This document shows, one piece after another, positions 50,790 to 60,272 of a stretch of DNA of 64,000 nucleotides; position 1 is the first letter of the stretch; each line of letters starts with the position of its first letter. The translations under genes were made by a program, and so were the position numbers. The stretch comes from Gemmobacter caeruleus (lineage in GTDB: Bacteria > Pseudomonadota > Alphaproteobacteria > Rhodobacterales > Rhodobacteraceae): the NCBI RefSeq assembly GCF_008271655.1, contig NZ_VKKX01000044.1, positions 109,763-173,762 on the forward strand, given 5' to 3'. The notes under the pieces were generated by a model, which had not been told where the DNA came from, made no database searches, and saw only the letters and a program-made list of their open reading frames with translations.

Positions 50790-52657
50790 CGACGATCCGG
50801 CTGACGGCGGCGCAGGCGATGGTGAAGTGGCTGGGCGTGCAGATGACGCCGGGCGGCGAGCGGTTCATCGAAGGCATGTGGGCGATCTTCGGGCACGGCA
50901 ATGTGGCCGGGCTGGGCGAGGCGTTGCAGCAGGGCTTGCAGGGCGATCTGTGCGGCAATGACCCGTTCCCGACCTGGCGGGGCCAGAATGAACAGACCAT
51001 GGCCCATGCGGCGATTGCCTTTGCCAAGGGGCGGGGGCGGCGGCAGGCGATGGCGGTGACCTCGTCGATCGGGCCGGGGGCCACCAATATGGTGACGGCG
51101 GCGGCGCTGGCGCATGTGAACCGTCTGCCGGTGCTGTTCGTGCCCGGCGATGTCTTTGCCAATCGCCGCCCCGATCCGGTCTTGCAGCAGATCGAGGATT
51201 TCGACGATGGCACGGTCAGCGCCAATGACTGTTTCCGCCCGGTGGTGCGCTATTTCGATCGCATCACCCGGCCCGAACAATTGCTGAGCGCCCTGCCGCG
51301 GGCCTTGCGGGTGATGACCGACCCGGCGAATTGCGGGCCGGTCTGCCTGTCCTTCTGTCAGGATGTGCAGGCCGAAGCCTTTGACTGGCCTGCGGAATTC
51401 TTTGCGCCGAAGGTCTGGCACATCCGCCGGCCCGCCCCCGATGCGCGCGAGCTGGATGAGGTGGCGGCGCTGATCCTTGCGGCGAAACGCCCGGCGATCA
51501 TTGCGGGGGGCGGCGTGATCTATTCCGGCGCCGAGGCGACGCTCGCGGATTTTGCGAGTGCGCATCGCATCCCGGTGGCGGAAACCCAGGCCGGCAAATC
51601 GGCGCTGGCCCAGGCGCATGAGATGAACTTTGGCGCGGCCGGGGTCGATGGATCGGCTGCCGCCAATGCGGCGCTGCGGGCGGCCGATCTGGTGATCGGT
51701 GTCGGCACGCGGCTCCAGGATTTCACCACCGGCTCGCGCACGCTGTTCGCGCCCGAGGCCCGGCTGGTCAGCCTCAATATCCATGGCCATGACGCCGCCA
51801 AGCATGGCGCGACCAGTCTGGTCGCCGATGCGAAAGTGGCGCTGGAGGCGCTGACGGCGCGGCTGGGTGCCTATCGCGCCAGCCCCGATACCGGGGCGCG
51901 GGCCGACTGGCTGCGCGCGGTGGATGCCCATTGCGGCGCTCCGGTCGCGGCGGGCGCGCTGCCCAGCGATGCGCAGGTGATCGGCGCGGTGCAGCGCGCG
52001 ACCGGCGCGGAGGCTATCGCCATGTGTGCCGCCGGCACCATGCCCGGCGCGCTCAAGCTGTTGTGGCAGCCGTCGCAGGGCGGCTATCACATGGAATATG
52101 GCTTTAGCTGCATGGGCTATGAGATCGCCGGCGCCATGGGGCTGAAGCTGGCGCAGCCCGGGCGCGAGGTGATCTGCTTTGTCGGCGATGGCAGCTATAT
52201 GATGGCCAATGCCGAGCTCGCGACAGCGGTGATGCGGCGTATTCCCTTTACGGTCGTGCTGACCGACAATCGCGGCTATGGCTGCATCAACCGGCTGCAA
52301 ACGCTGGGCTGCGGCGGGGCGGCCTTCAACAACATGTATGTGGATTGCCTGATCGAGGATCAGCCGCAGATCGACTATGTGGCCCATGCCGCCAGTATGG
52401 GCGCCCATGCGGTGAAGGCGCGCGATCTGGACGATCTGGCGGCGCAGATCGCGGCGGCGCGAGGGCGCCCGATCCCGACGGTGATCGTGATCGACACCAC
52501 CGCGAGGGATTTTCCCGGCACCGGGATCGAAACCACCGCCGGCCCGCATGGCCAGTTCTGGGATTTGGCCATGCCAGAGGTCGGCGACCATGACAATCTG
52601 CGCGCGGCCTATGCGCGCTACCTTGAAAATGCCGCGCTGGTGCGGCTGACCAATTGA
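50786..52657 (+). CDS. iolD: 3D-(3,5/4)-trihydroxycyclohexane-1,2-dione hydrolase IolD
   Basis: A 623-aa thiamine diphosphate enzyme that opens the inositol ring by hydrolysing the diketone to 5-deoxy-glucuronate. [21 protein letters not shown] and [15 protein letters not shown] form the PYR domain (Glu-type cofactor contact); the ThDP signature is [18 protein letters not shown]...[16 protein letters not shown] in the PP domain. ATG 50786 overlaps the iolC stop (ATGA); open frame before that is a shadow of iolC. Length matches the family (about 620-640). Confidence 0.95.
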   Translation: MTTIRLTAAQAMVKWLGVQMTPGGERFIEGMWAIFGHGNVAGLGEALQQGLQGDLCGNDPFPTWRGQNEQTMAHAAIAFAKGRGRRQAMAVTSSIGPGATNMVTAAALAHVNRLPVLFVPGDVFANRRPDPVLQQIEDFDDGTVSANDCFRPVVRYFDRITRPEQLLSALPRALRVMTDPANCGPVCLSFCQDVQAEAFDWPAEFFAPKVWHIRRPAPDARELDEVAALILAAKRPAIIAGGGVIYSGAEATLADFASAHRIPVAETQAGKSALAQAHEMNFGAAGVDGSAAANAALRAADLVIGVGTRLQDFTTGSRTLFAPEARLVSLNIHGHDAAKHGATSLVADAKVALEALTARLGAYRASPDTGARADWLRAVDAHCGAPVAAGALPSDAQVIGAVQRATGAEAIAMCAAGTMPGALKLLWQPSQGGYHMEYGFSCMGYEIAGAMGLKLAQPGREVICFVGDGSYMMANAELATAVMRRIPFTVVLTDNRGYGCINRLQTLGCGGAAFNNMYVDCLIEDQPQIDYVAHAASMGAHAVKARDLDDLAAQIAAARGRPIPTVIVIDTTARDFPGTGIETTAGPHGQFWDLAMPEVGDHDNLRAAYARYLENAALVRLTN

Positions 52658-52664
52658 GGCATCC

Positions 52665-53561
52665 ATGATCCGTTTCGGAACCAACCCGATTGCCTGGGCC
52701 AATGACGACGACCAGACGCTGGGCGCCGATATTCCCACGGCCCGCATCCTTGACGAGGCCGGCCGCCAGATCGGCTTTGACGGAATCGAGAACGGCCATC
52801 GCTGGCCTGACGACCCCGAGGCGCTGCGCGCGCTTCTGGCCGAATACGGTCTGGCCTTCATCTCGGGCTGGTATTCGACCAATCTGCTGCTGCACTCGGT
52901 CGAGGCCGAGATCGCGGCGGTGCAGGGCCATCTGGCCAAGCTGAAGCATAATGGTTGCAAGGTCTGCATCGTCTGCGAGACCTCCAACGCCATTCACGGC
53001 GATGCGGGGCGCGCGCTGAAGGACCGCCCGGTGCTGACTGCCGGCGAGATGGTGGATTTTGGCGCCAGGCTGGAGGCCTTTGCCGCCTATCTGGCGACCG
53101 AGGGGGTGACCTTGGTCTATCATCACCACATGGGCACCATCGTCGAGACCCCGGCCGAGATCGACGCGCTGATGGCCGCGACCGGGCCTGCGACGCATCT
53201 GCTGTTCGATGCGGGCCATTGCGCCTTTGGCGGCGGCGACCCCGCAGCCGTGCTGGCGCGCCATGTGGGCCGGGTGCGGCATTTCCACGCCAAGAACATC
53301 CGCCCGGCAGTCACCGCGCGGGTGCGCGCCGAGGGGCTGAGTTTTCTGCAAGGGGTGCGGGCTGGGGCCTTTACCGTGCCGGGCGACCAGGAGGGCGGCG
53401 TCGATTTCGCGCCGCTGCTGAAGATCCTCGCCGGCGCGGGCTATGACGGCTGGATCGTGATCGAGGCCGAGCAGGATCCGGGCCTGCGCAACCCGCTGCT
53501 CTATCAGACCCTTGGCCTCGCGACGCTGAAGCGCCTGGCCCGCGACGCCGGTCTGATCTGA
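52665..53561 (+). CDS. iolE: Inosose (2-keto-myo-inositol) dehydratase IolE
   Basis: A 298-aa xylose-isomerase-like TIM-barrel protein that dehydrates 2-keto-myo-inositol. It begins [20 protein letters not shown], which is the IolE signature, with metal ligands in [44 protein letters not shown] and [13 protein letters not shown]. It is 7 nt after iolD and 74 nt before iolB; the iolE-iolB gap carries a half copy of the dispersed palindromic repeat. Confidence 0.94.
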   Translation: MIRFGTNPIAWANDDDQTLGADIPTARILDEAGRQIGFDGIENGHRWPDDPEALRALLAEYGLAFISGWYSTNLLLHSVEAEIAAVQGHLAKLKHNGCKVCIVCETSNAIHGDAGRALKDRPVLTAGEMVDFGARLEAFAAYLATEGVTLVYHHHMGTIVETPAEIDALMAATGPATHLLFDAGHCAFGGGDPAAVLARHVGRVRHFHAKNIRPAVTARVRAEGLSFLQGVRAGAFTVPGDQEGGVDFAPLLKILAGAGYDGWIVIEAEQDPGLRNPLLYQTLGLATLKRLARDAGLI

Positions 53562-53575
53562 ACCCGATGGCGACG

Positions 53576-53629
53576 GGGGGCTGTCTGCCCCCTGCACCCC
53601 CCGAGGATATTTGTGAACAGATGAAGGGG
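53576..53629. repeat. Dispersed intergenic repeat, half copy inside the iol operon
   Basis: GGGGGC-tgtct-GCCCCC (53576-53592) followed by CCCCCCGAGGATATTTGTGA ... CAGATGAAGGGG, the left arm of the element at 23532-23631. The right arm is absent. The closing AAGGGGCGAGGG also serves as the ribosome-binding region of iolB. Confidence 0.75.
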
Positions 53630-53635
53630 CGAGGG

Positions 53636-54430
53636 ATGGCCGATCTGCTGGTGAAACCGCAAGGCACGCGCGGCAAGGTGCAGGATGTGACGCCCGAAAG
53701 CGCGGGCTGGGGCTATGTGGGGTTTGGCCTTTACCGGCTGGAACCGGGCGACCGCGTGGCCGAGGCGACGGGCGGGCGCGAGGTGATCCTTGTTCTGGTC
53801 GAGGGCAAGGCGCGCATTCACGCCGCCGGGCAGGACTGGGGCGTGATGGGTGCGCGGATGGATGTCTTTGAAAAGACCCCGCCGCATTGCCTTTATGTGC
53901 CCGATGGCAGCGACTGGGCCGCCGAGGCGGTGACGCCCTGCACGCTGGCGGTCTGTTCGGCGCCCGGCAAGGGCGGCCATGCGGCGCGGCGGCTTGGCCC
54001 CGAGGGGATCGAACTGACGCAGCGCGGCACCGGGCCGAATACCCGCTGGATCAACAATATCGCCATGGAAATGCACGATGTCGCCGACAGCCTGCTGGTG
54101 ACCGAGGTCTTTACCCCCGCCGGCAACTGGTCGAGCTATCCGAGCCATCGCCATGACGAGGATGATTTTCCCCGCATCACCTATCTGGAGGAAACCTATT
54201 ACCACCGCATCAATCCCGGCAATGGCTGGGCGCTTCAGCGGGTCTATACCGATGACGGCACGCTGGACGAGGTGATGGCGGTCAAGGATGGCGATGTTGT
54301 CCTGGTTCCGCGCGGCCACCATCCCTGTGGGGCGCCGCATGGGTTCGAGCTCTATTACCTCAATGTCATGGCGGGCCCGCGCCGGAACTGGCGCTTTGTC
54401 GCCGCCCCCGAGGTCGCGCATCTGTTCTGA
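53636..54430 (+). CDS. iolB: 5-deoxy-glucuronate isomerase IolB
   Basis: A 264-aa bicupin enzyme converting 5-deoxy-glucuronate to 5-dehydro-2-deoxy-gluconate, the IolC substrate. ATG 53636 is used because the upstream open codons lie in the repeat element. Cupin motifs: GGREVILVLVEGKARIHAAG in the first barrel and SSYPSHRHDEDDFPRITYLEE (metal His and Glu) in the second, with VLVPRGHHPCGAPHGFELYY completing the metal site. It ends the cluster; iolA and an inositol transporter are not present in this window. Confidence 0.94.
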   Translation: MADLLVKPQGTRGKVQDVTPESAGWGYVGFGLYRLEPGDRVAEATGGREVILVLVEGKARIHAAGQDWGVMGARMDVFEKTPPHCLYVPDGSDWAAEAVTPCTLAVCSAPGKGGHAARRLGPEGIELTQRGTGPNTRWINNIAMEMHDVADSLLVTEVFTPAGNWSSYPSHRHDEDDFPRITYLEETYYHRINPGNGWALQRVYTDDGTLDEVMAVKDGDVVLVPRGHHPCGAPHGFELYYLNVMAGPRRNWRFVAAPEVAHLF

Positions 54431-54442
54431 CCCGCGCGCCGC

Positions 54443-54787
54443 TCAGCCGGCCGGCATGGTGTAGAATCGCAGCTCGAATTGCGGATGGCTGGCGCGCAAT
54501 TCGGCCTCCACGATGGCCGGGGCGGGCAGGGGCGGCGCGAAGATGCAGACCGGCCCGGCATAGCCAAGGCGCGCCAGCCGATCCAGCCCTTGCAGCGCAT
54601 CATAGCCCGGTCGCAGCAGCGGCAGCACCACGCAATCGGGGCGCACCATCGCCAGCAATTCCGGCCCGAGCTGGCGCAGCCGGATCAGCACCGCCGACGG
54701 CCGAGGCTCCAACCCTTCGATGCAGGGCAGCGCCTCGGGGGCGTCGATCACCAGAACGGCGTGAACGGGCGGGGCAAAGTCATCCAT
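54443..54787 (-). CDS. Degenerate response-regulator receiver-like protein
   Basis: A 114-aa protein shaped like a receiver domain: VHAVLVIDAPEA at beta-1, RPDCVVLPLLRPGYDALQGLDRL at beta-3, YAGPVCIFAPPLP at beta-4. The position that should hold the phospho-accepting Asp (PDxVLLDL) is Pro, the acidic pair after beta-1 is reduced to one Asp, and the beta-4 Thr/Ser is Ala. It therefore cannot be phosphorylated the normal way. It has no output domain. It is divergent from a PhoR-like kinase gene. The receiver relation is by eye and could be coincidence of an alpha/beta fold. Confidence 0.65.
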   Translation of the reverse strand: MDDFAPPVHAVLVIDAPEALPCIEGLEPRPSAVLIRLRQLGPELLAMVRPDCVVLPLLRPGYDALQGLDRLARLGYAGPVCIFAPPLPAPAIVEAELRASHPQFELRFYTMPAG

Positions 54788-54905
54788 GGGCCGGGTCTTT
54801 CATGGGGGTGGTCTGCGGGGTGTTCGACGGGGTGTTAGGCGCGGGCAGGGCATTGCGCATTCCGCGCCATCCCGGCAGAACGGGGGCAATGACAGGAGGA
54901 TCGCG

Positions 54906-55937
54906 ATGGATCGCCCCGACCTTGCCCCGCTGCTGGAGGCGGTGCCGCTGCCCATGCTGGAGATCGGCGCCGACTGGCGTATCCGCGCGATGAACGACGC
55001 GGCGCGGCAGGTCTTTGGCGTGGCCGGGCTGGAGCGGCATTTCGGCCTGACCTTCCGCAAGCCCCGGCTGGTCGAGGCGATCGAGGCCGTGGGCCGTGGC
55101 GCCGCGCGCCAGCAGTTGCGGCTGGCCCTGCCCATGGCCGGGCATGACGCAACCTGCGATGTGACGGTGGCGCCGGTGCCGGGCGGCGGCGCGCTGGTGA
55201 GCTTTGTCGATATCACCGAACAGGAGATGGTCACCCAGTTCCGCCGCGATTTCGTGGCCAATGTCAGCCATGAGCTGCGCACGCCGCTGACCGCGCTTCT
55301 GGGATTCATCGAGACGCTGCAAGGGCCCGCGCGCGACGATGCGGCGGCGCGGGAGCGGTTTCTGGGCATCATGGCGCGCGAGGCCGGGCGCATGACACGG
55401 CTGGTGCGCGATCTGCTGTCGCTCAGCCGGGTGGAGGCGCAGGAGCGGCAGCGCCCCGATGCGCAGGTCGATCTGGCGGGGCTCTTGGGCACCGTCGCCG
55501 CCACGTTGCGCCCGGTGGCCGAGGAGGCGGGCGTGACGCTGACGCTCGATCTGTGCGACAGCACGCTGTTGTTGCGCGGCGATGGTGATCAGCTGACCCA
55601 GGTCTTTCACAACCTGGTGGAAAATGCCGTGAAATATGGTGGTGGCGGCAAGGCGGTGACGGTGCGACTGCGGCGCGGCGCCGATCTGCCCGGCGTGCCC
55701 GGCCCCGCGGTGGAGGTGGCGGTGATCGACCAGGGCGAGGGGATCGAGCCGCAGCACCTGCCACGGCTGACCGAACGGTTCTACCGCGTGGATTCGCACC
55801 GCTCGCGCGAGAAGGGCGGCACCGGGCTGGGTCTGGCCATCGTCAAGCATATCGTCAACCGGCATCGTGGCCGCCTTCGGATCGAGAGCGAGAAGGGCAA
55901 GGGCAGCACCTTTGCGGTCATTCTGCCCGGCGCCTGA
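54906..55937 (+). CDS. phoR: PhoR-like sensor histidine kinase, soluble
   Basis: 343 aa from ATG 54906 (CAGGAGG 7 nt upstream). There are no membrane helices: the N-terminus goes directly into a PAS domain (LLEAVPLPMLEIGADWRIRA), then HisKA with the phospho-acceptor His in DFVANVSHELRTPLTALLGF and HATPase_c (N box FHNLVENAVKYGG; G1 VIDQGEGIEP; F box LTERFYRVDSHRS; G2 GGTGLGLAIVKHI). The family is that of phosphate-starvation PhoR, in which Rhodobacterales members seem to lack the N-terminal membrane anchor. No phoB, phoU or pst gene is adjacent, so the phosphate role is from family resemblance. Confidence 0.85.
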   Translation: MDRPDLAPLLEAVPLPMLEIGADWRIRAMNDAARQVFGVAGLERHFGLTFRKPRLVEAIEAVGRGAARQQLRLALPMAGHDATCDVTVAPVPGGGALVSFVDITEQEMVTQFRRDFVANVSHELRTPLTALLGFIETLQGPARDDAAARERFLGIMAREAGRMTRLVRDLLSLSRVEAQERQRPDAQVDLAGLLGTVAATLRPVAEEAGVTLTLDLCDSTLLLRGDGDQLTQVFHNLVENAVKYGGGGKAVTVRLRRGADLPGVPGPAVEVAVIDQGEGIEPQHLPRLTERFYRVDSHRSREKGGTGLGLAIVKHIVNRHRGRLRIESEKGKGSTFAVILPGA

Positions 55938-55952
55938 TCCCGCGCGCCCCGA

Positions 55953-56900
55953 TCAGAGGCGGGCAATCCTTTCGGTCAGCAGCGCATAAAAACCCTCGGC
56001 TTCGACATCGCCGATGAACAGCGCATTGGCGGGGCGGTCTGTCACCCCCCACCAATCGGCCACGGTCATGCCCAGCGTCAGGTCGGATTGCGTCTCGATC
56101 TCCACATTGATGCGGCGGCCGGTGAACAGGTCGGGGCGGATCAGCCAGGCGATCACGCAGGGGTCATGCAGCGGCGCGCCGTCATGGCCGTATTTAGCCA
56201 TGTCATAGCGTTCAAAGAAATCGGTCCATTCCGCCACCATGCGCCCGGGTTCGGTGCCCAGCGACCGGAAGGCCTCGATCCGCGGGCGGGTGGTCAGCGC
56301 CTTATGGGTGACATCGAGCGGCAGCACCACCAGGTCAACGCCTGATTTGAACACAATGTCAGCGGCTTCCGGGTCAACGTAAATGTTGAACTCGGCGGCC
56401 GGGGTGATGTTGCCCACTTCGAAATAGGCGCCGCCCATCAGCACGATCTGTTGCACGCGGCCGATGATGTCGGGCGCGCGCAGAAAGGCCGTGGCGATAT
56501 TGGTCAGCGGCCCCAGCGGGCACAGCGTGACCGTGCCCGGCGCCTCGCGTCGCAGGGTTTCGATGATGAAATCGACGGCATGGGTCGGTTGCAGCGCCAT
56601 GGTCGGTTCGCGCAGTTGCGGCCCGTCCAGCCCGGTCTTGCCATGCACATGTTCGGCGGTGACCAGATTGCGCTGGAGCGGCGCTGCGCAGCCCGCAAAG
56701 ACCGCCATGTCGGGCCGCCCCGCCAGTTCGCAGATGATGCGCGCATTCCGTTCGGTCAGCGGCAGCGGCACATTGCCGGCCACGGCGCAGATGCCCAGCA
56801 CCTCCAGATCCTCGGGGCTGGCCAGGGCCAGCAGGATGGCGACGGCATCGTCCTGCCCCGGGTCGGTGTCGATGATGATCTTGCGCGGTGCTTGGGTCAT
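55953..56900 (-). CDS. Nucleoside hydrolase (IunH family)
   Basis: 315 aa from ATG 56900. The Ca2+-binding nucleoside-hydrolase signature KIIIDTDPGQDDAVAILLAL is at the N-terminus; further motifs are VAGNVPLPLTERNA, AEFNIYVDPEAADIVF and the C-terminal HDPCVIAWLIRPDLF. It splits the N-glycosidic bond of purine or pyrimidine ribonucleosides for salvage; specificity (inosine-uridine or broader) cannot be assigned. It is convergent with phoR, 15 nt apart. Confidence 0.92.
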   Translation of the reverse strand: MTQAPRKIIIDTDPGQDDAVAILLALASPEDLEVLGICAVAGNVPLPLTERNARIICELAGRPDMAVFAGCAAPLQRNLVTAEHVHGKTGLDGPQLREPTMALQPTHAVDFIIETLRREAPGTVTLCPLGPLTNIATAFLRAPDIIGRVQQIVLMGGAYFEVGNITPAAEFNIYVDPEAADIVFKSGVDLVVLPLDVTHKALTTRPRIEAFRSLGTEPGRMVAEWTDFFERYDMAKYGHDGAPLHDPCVIAWLIRPDLFTGRRINVEIETQSDLTLGMTVADWWGVTDRPANALFIGDVEAEGFYALLTERIARL

Positions 56901-57069
56901 GAGAGCCTTCTGGAGCGGGAGGGAACTGGGAACCACGGCACCGGCAGCGCCAGGCGGCCGGCGAAAGGAGGCACTTTAGCCCCTGCGACAAAATGCGCAA
57001 GGCATAGAGGAATGAGCGCGCGTTTACGACAATGCGCGTCGTATACCCTTGATCCAGCGCAAGATCATG

Positions 57070-57097
57070 AAAAAAGGGGGCCATGCAAGCCCCCTTT
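57070..57097 (-). terminator. Rho-independent terminator of the iron-binding protein gene
   Basis: AAAGGGGGC (57073-57081) pairs with GCCCCCTTT (57089-57097), with six T on the minus strand after the stem. It lies 25 nt beyond the stop of the leftward gene at 57122. Confidence 0.88.
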
Positions 57098-57121
57098 ATG
57101 ATTGTTTTTAGGGTTTTCCGT

Positions 57122-58123
57122 TCAACCGTCGAAATTGATCTCTTCCATGATCTTCAGCGCCTCGGCGCGATGGCCCGACACATCGGTCAGCGGGATCGCG
57201 TCGGGGGTGAAGCTGCCCCAGCCCTGCACCAGTTCCGAGGCCGGCACGCCCGGCTTGACCGGGAATTCGTTGTTCGTCTCGGCATAGATACGCTGCGCCT
57301 CATCCGAGGACAGCCATTCCATCAGCTTCAGCGCGGCATCCTTGTTCGGCGCCGATTTCGTCATCGCCACGCCCGAAATGTTCATATGCGTGCCGGCGCC
57401 CTCGAAGACCGGAAAGACGATGCGCACGCTGTCGGCCCAGACTTTCATTTCCGGGTCTTTCACCATCTGGCCCATGTAATAGGTATTGCCGATCGAGATG
57501 TCGCATTCGCCGGCCCAGATCGACTTGACCTGATCGCGGTCGCCGCCTTCGGGTTTCTTGGCGAGATTGGCTTTCAGCCCCTCGGCCCAGGTTTTCGCGG
57601 CATCGGCGCCGTGATGGGCGATATAGGCCGAGAGCAGCGCCACATTATAGTCATTGGTGCCCGAGCGCGAACAGATGCGGCCCTTCCATTTCGGATCGGC
57701 CAGATCCTCGTAGGTGGTCACCTCGCCATCCTGCACCCGCTCCCGCGAGGCATAGACGATGCGGGCGCGGGTGGTCAGGCCGAACCACTGATTGTCGGTG
57801 TCGCGGAAGGCGGCCGGAATATTGGCCGCCAGCACCTCGGATTGCACCGGCTGCACGACGCCGGCATCGACGATCTGCTTGAGCCGGGCAATATCGACCG
57901 TCAGCACGATATCGGCGGGCGAACGATCACCCTCTGCCAGAAGACGTTCCGCCATGCCCTTGTCCACAAAGGCAATATTCGCCGCGATGCCCGTCTCGGC
58001 AGTAAAGGCGTCGAGCAGCGGCTGGATCAGCTCCGGCTGACGATGGGAATAGATGTTCACCTCATCGGCAAGGGCGGGCAGCGCGGCGCTGGTCATCAGG
58101 GCTGCAAGAAGGGCGCGGTTCAT
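57122..58123 (-). CDS. Fe(3+) ABC transporter substrate-binding protein, FbpA/FutA-like
   Basis: 333 aa from ATG 58123 (AGAGGTCAG upstream). Signal peptide MNRALLAALMTSAALPALAD, then a class II periplasmic fold: EVNIYSHRQPELIQPLLDAF, SPADIVLTVDIARLKQIVDA, LTTRARIVYASRERV, GRICSRSGTNDYNVALLSAY, and the paired Tyr in ISIGNTYYMGQMVKDPE that bind ferric iron in FutA/FbpA. The partner permease and ATPase are not adjacent, so this binding protein is orphan here. It follows mazG on the same strand but has its own terminator and a 76-nt upstream gap with a CCCGAG-TTTTTTG-CTCGGG hairpin (58161-58179). Confidence 0.9.
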   Translation of the reverse strand: MNRALLAALMTSAALPALADEVNIYSHRQPELIQPLLDAFTAETGIAANIAFVDKGMAERLLAEGDRSPADIVLTVDIARLKQIVDAGVVQPVQSEVLAANIPAAFRDTDNQWFGLTTRARIVYASRERVQDGEVTTYEDLADPKWKGRICSRSGTNDYNVALLSAYIAHHGADAAKTWAEGLKANLAKKPEGGDRDQVKSIWAGECDISIGNTYYMGQMVKDPEMKVWADSVRIVFPVFEGAGTHMNISGVAMTKSAPNKDAALKLMEWLSSDEAQRIYAETNNEFPVKPGVPASELVQGWGSFTPDAIPLTDVSGHRAEALKIMEEINFDG

Positions 58124-58199
58124 TTCTGACCTCTTTTGTCGGAATATCTGCCGCCATAAGCCCGAGTTTTTTGCTCGGGTCAATAGCCAATCAAAACAG

Positions 58200-59039
58200 T
58201 CAGCCTTTCTTCGCCGCTTTTTCCTCGGCCTTGGCGCGGTTCCACAGCGCATCCATCTCGGCCAGATCGCTGTCTTCGGGGCGGCGGCCGGTTTCGGAAA
58301 GAATGTCCTCTATCCTGTTGAAACGCCGCAGAAACTTGGCATTGGCGGCGCGCAGGGCCTCTTCCGGGTCCACCGCGAAATGCCGCGCGAGATTGGCCAT
58401 GACGAACAGCAGATCGCCGAATTCCTCGGTCACTTCGGCCTGCGTCATCTGATCGCGCGCCTCGGTCAATTCGCGCGCTTCCTCGGCGATCTTGTCCACC
58501 ACCTCATCGGTGGAGGGCCAGTCAAAGCCCACCCGCGCCGCGCGTTTTTGCAGCTTGACCGCGCGCGTCAGCGCCGGCAGGGCCAGAGCCACCCCGTCCA
58601 GCGTGCGGGCAGGGCCGCGCTCGGCTGCCTTGATGCGTTCCCAGTCCAGGCTTTGCTGTTCGGGGCTCTTGTCGCGGCTTTCGCTGCCAAAGACATGCGG
58701 ATGGCGCGCGACCATCTTGTCGGCAATCGCCGCCACCACATCGGCAAAGCCGAACAGCCCGCGATCCGCCGCGATCTGGGCGTGGAACACCGACTGGAAC
58801 AAGAGATCGCCCAGTTCGGATTTCAGCTCGGCCCAATCCTGCCGGGCGATGGCATCGGCCACCTCATGCGCCTCCTCCAGCGTATAGGGGGCGATGGTGT
58901 CGAACCCCTGTTCGATATCCCAGGGGCAGCCGTCGGGCGCGCGCAGCCGGGCCATGATTTCCAGCAGGCGCTCCATGCCTGCCGTAGCGTCATGCACCAG
59001 CGCGTCGCTTTCGGGTCGGGGCAAAGGGCGTTCGGGCAT
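58200..59039 (-). CDS. mazG: Nucleoside triphosphate pyrophosphohydrolase MazG
   Basis: 279 aa from ATG 59039 (GAGGAAG 6 nt upstream); the same frame stays open further upstream only as a shadow of the M20 gene. Two MazG domains, each with an EExxE metal site: TLEEAHEVADAIA...ELGDLLFQSVFHAQIA near residues 55-90 and EEARELTEARDQ...EFGDLLFVMANLARHF near 185-220, joined by a linker. It hydrolyses non-canonical or excess NTPs to NMP and PPi. The first domain begins with CPWDIEQGFDTIAPYT, the family hallmark. It is divergent from the M20 amidohydrolase. Confidence 0.95.
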   Translation of the reverse strand: MPERPLPRPESDALVHDATAGMERLLEIMARLRAPDGCPWDIEQGFDTIAPYTLEEAHEVADAIARQDWAELKSELGDLLFQSVFHAQIAADRGLFGFADVVAAIADKMVARHPHVFGSESRDKSPEQQSLDWERIKAAERGPARTLDGVALALPALTRAVKLQKRAARVGFDWPSTDEVVDKIAEEARELTEARDQMTQAEVTEEFGDLLFVMANLARHFAVDPEEALRAANAKFLRRFNRIEDILSETGRRPEDSDLAEMDALWNRAKAEEKAAKKG

Positions 59040-59102
59040 TGCGGCTTCCTCGGAATTGCGCTTCCCTGCGGGCTTAGACCTGATCGCCCCGAGGAGTCCA
59101 CC

Positions 59103-60272
59103 ATGCCCGTTCTCAACCGCATCGCCGATTTCTCGGACGAGATGAAGGGCTGGCGCCAGCACCTGCACCGCCACCCGGAACTGGCCTTCGACTGCCATCA
59201 GACCGCCGCCTATATCGTGGAGCGGCTGGAGGAGATCGGCGTGGATGAAATCCATACCGGCATCGCGCAAAGCGGTATCGTGGCGATCCTGAACGGGCAG
59301 GGCGACGGGCCGACGATCGGGTTGCGCGCCGATATGGACGCGCTGCCGATCGACGAGGCGACCGGGGCGGAACATGCCTCGACCGTGCCGGGCAAGATGC
59401 ATGCCTGCGGCCATGACGGGCACGTCACCATGCTGCTGGGCGCGGCGAAATACCTGGCCGAGACGCGGCGCTTTTCGGGCCGGGTCGCGCTGATCTTCCA
59501 GCCCGCCGAAGAGGATGGCGGCGGCGGTCAGGTCATGGTGCAGGAAGGCGTGATGGACCGTTTCGGCATCGCCGAGGTTTACGGCATCCACAACGCGCCC
59601 GGCGTGCCCTTCGGCCAGTTCCAGACCACGCGCGGCGCGCTCATGGCTTCGGTCGATACGGCGGTGGTGCATGTCACCGGGCGCGGCGGCCACGCCGCCA
59701 CCCCGCATGAAACCATCGACCCGATCCCGCCGCTGGTCGCCATGGTGCAGGGGCTTCAGACCATCCTGTCGCGCAACATCTATGCGATGGACGAGGCGGT
59801 CTTGTCGGTCACCATGATCCAGGCCGGCACCGCCAGCAATATCGTCCCCGAAGAGGCGATGTTCGCCGCCACCATCCGCTGCTTCAAGCCCGAGGTGCGG
59901 GCGCTGCTGAAAAAGCGGATTTACGAGATTGTCGAGGGCACGGCATCGGCCTTCAACGTCTCGGCGCGGATCGACTATGACTGGGGCTATCCGCCCACCA
60001 TCAACCACGAGGCGCAGGCGATTTTTGCCGCCGCCGCCGCCGCCGAGGTGGTGGGCGAGGGCATGGTCGATCTGGATGCCGGGCGCGAGATGGGGTCCGA
60101 GGATTTCAGCTACATGCTTGAAGCGCGCCCCGGCGCCTATCTGTTCATGGGCACCGGCCCCGGCGCCGGCCTGCATCACCCCGCCTTCGATTTCAACGAC
60201 GAGGCCGCGCCGGTCGGTGCCAGCTTCTTTGCCCGCCTGGTGGAACGGGCGCTGCCGCTGGCGGCGGGCTGA
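59103..60272 (+). CDS. M20 family amidohydrolase (hippurate hydrolase-like)
   Basis: A 389-aa dinuclear metal amidohydrolase. Metal ligands: H in ACGHDGHVTMLLGAAKYL, the catalytic Glu pair in IFQPAEEDGGGGQVM, H in YGIHNAPGVPFGQ, and a late H in AGLHHPAFDFND. The substrate-lid region contains VTGRGGHAATPHETIDP. The group removes acyl groups from amino acids (N-acetyl or benzoyl-glycine type); substrate unknown. The frame is open far upstream, but family start MPVLNRIADFSDEMKGWRQH and the divergent mazG fix the start. Confidence 0.92.
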   Translation: MPVLNRIADFSDEMKGWRQHLHRHPELAFDCHQTAAYIVERLEEIGVDEIHTGIAQSGIVAILNGQGDGPTIGLRADMDALPIDEATGAEHASTVPGKMHACGHDGHVTMLLGAAKYLAETRRFSGRVALIFQPAEEDGGGGQVMVQEGVMDRFGIAEVYGIHNAPGVPFGQFQTTRGALMASVDTAVVHVTGRGGHAATPHETIDPIPPLVAMVQGLQTILSRNIYAMDEAVLSVTMIQAGTASNIVPEEAMFAATIRCFKPEVRALLKKRIYEIVEGTASAFNVSARIDYDWGYPPTINHEAQAIFAAAAAAEVVGEGMVDLDAGREMGSEDFSYMLEARPGAYLFMGTGPGAGLHHPAFDFNDEAAPVGASFFARLVERALPLAAG

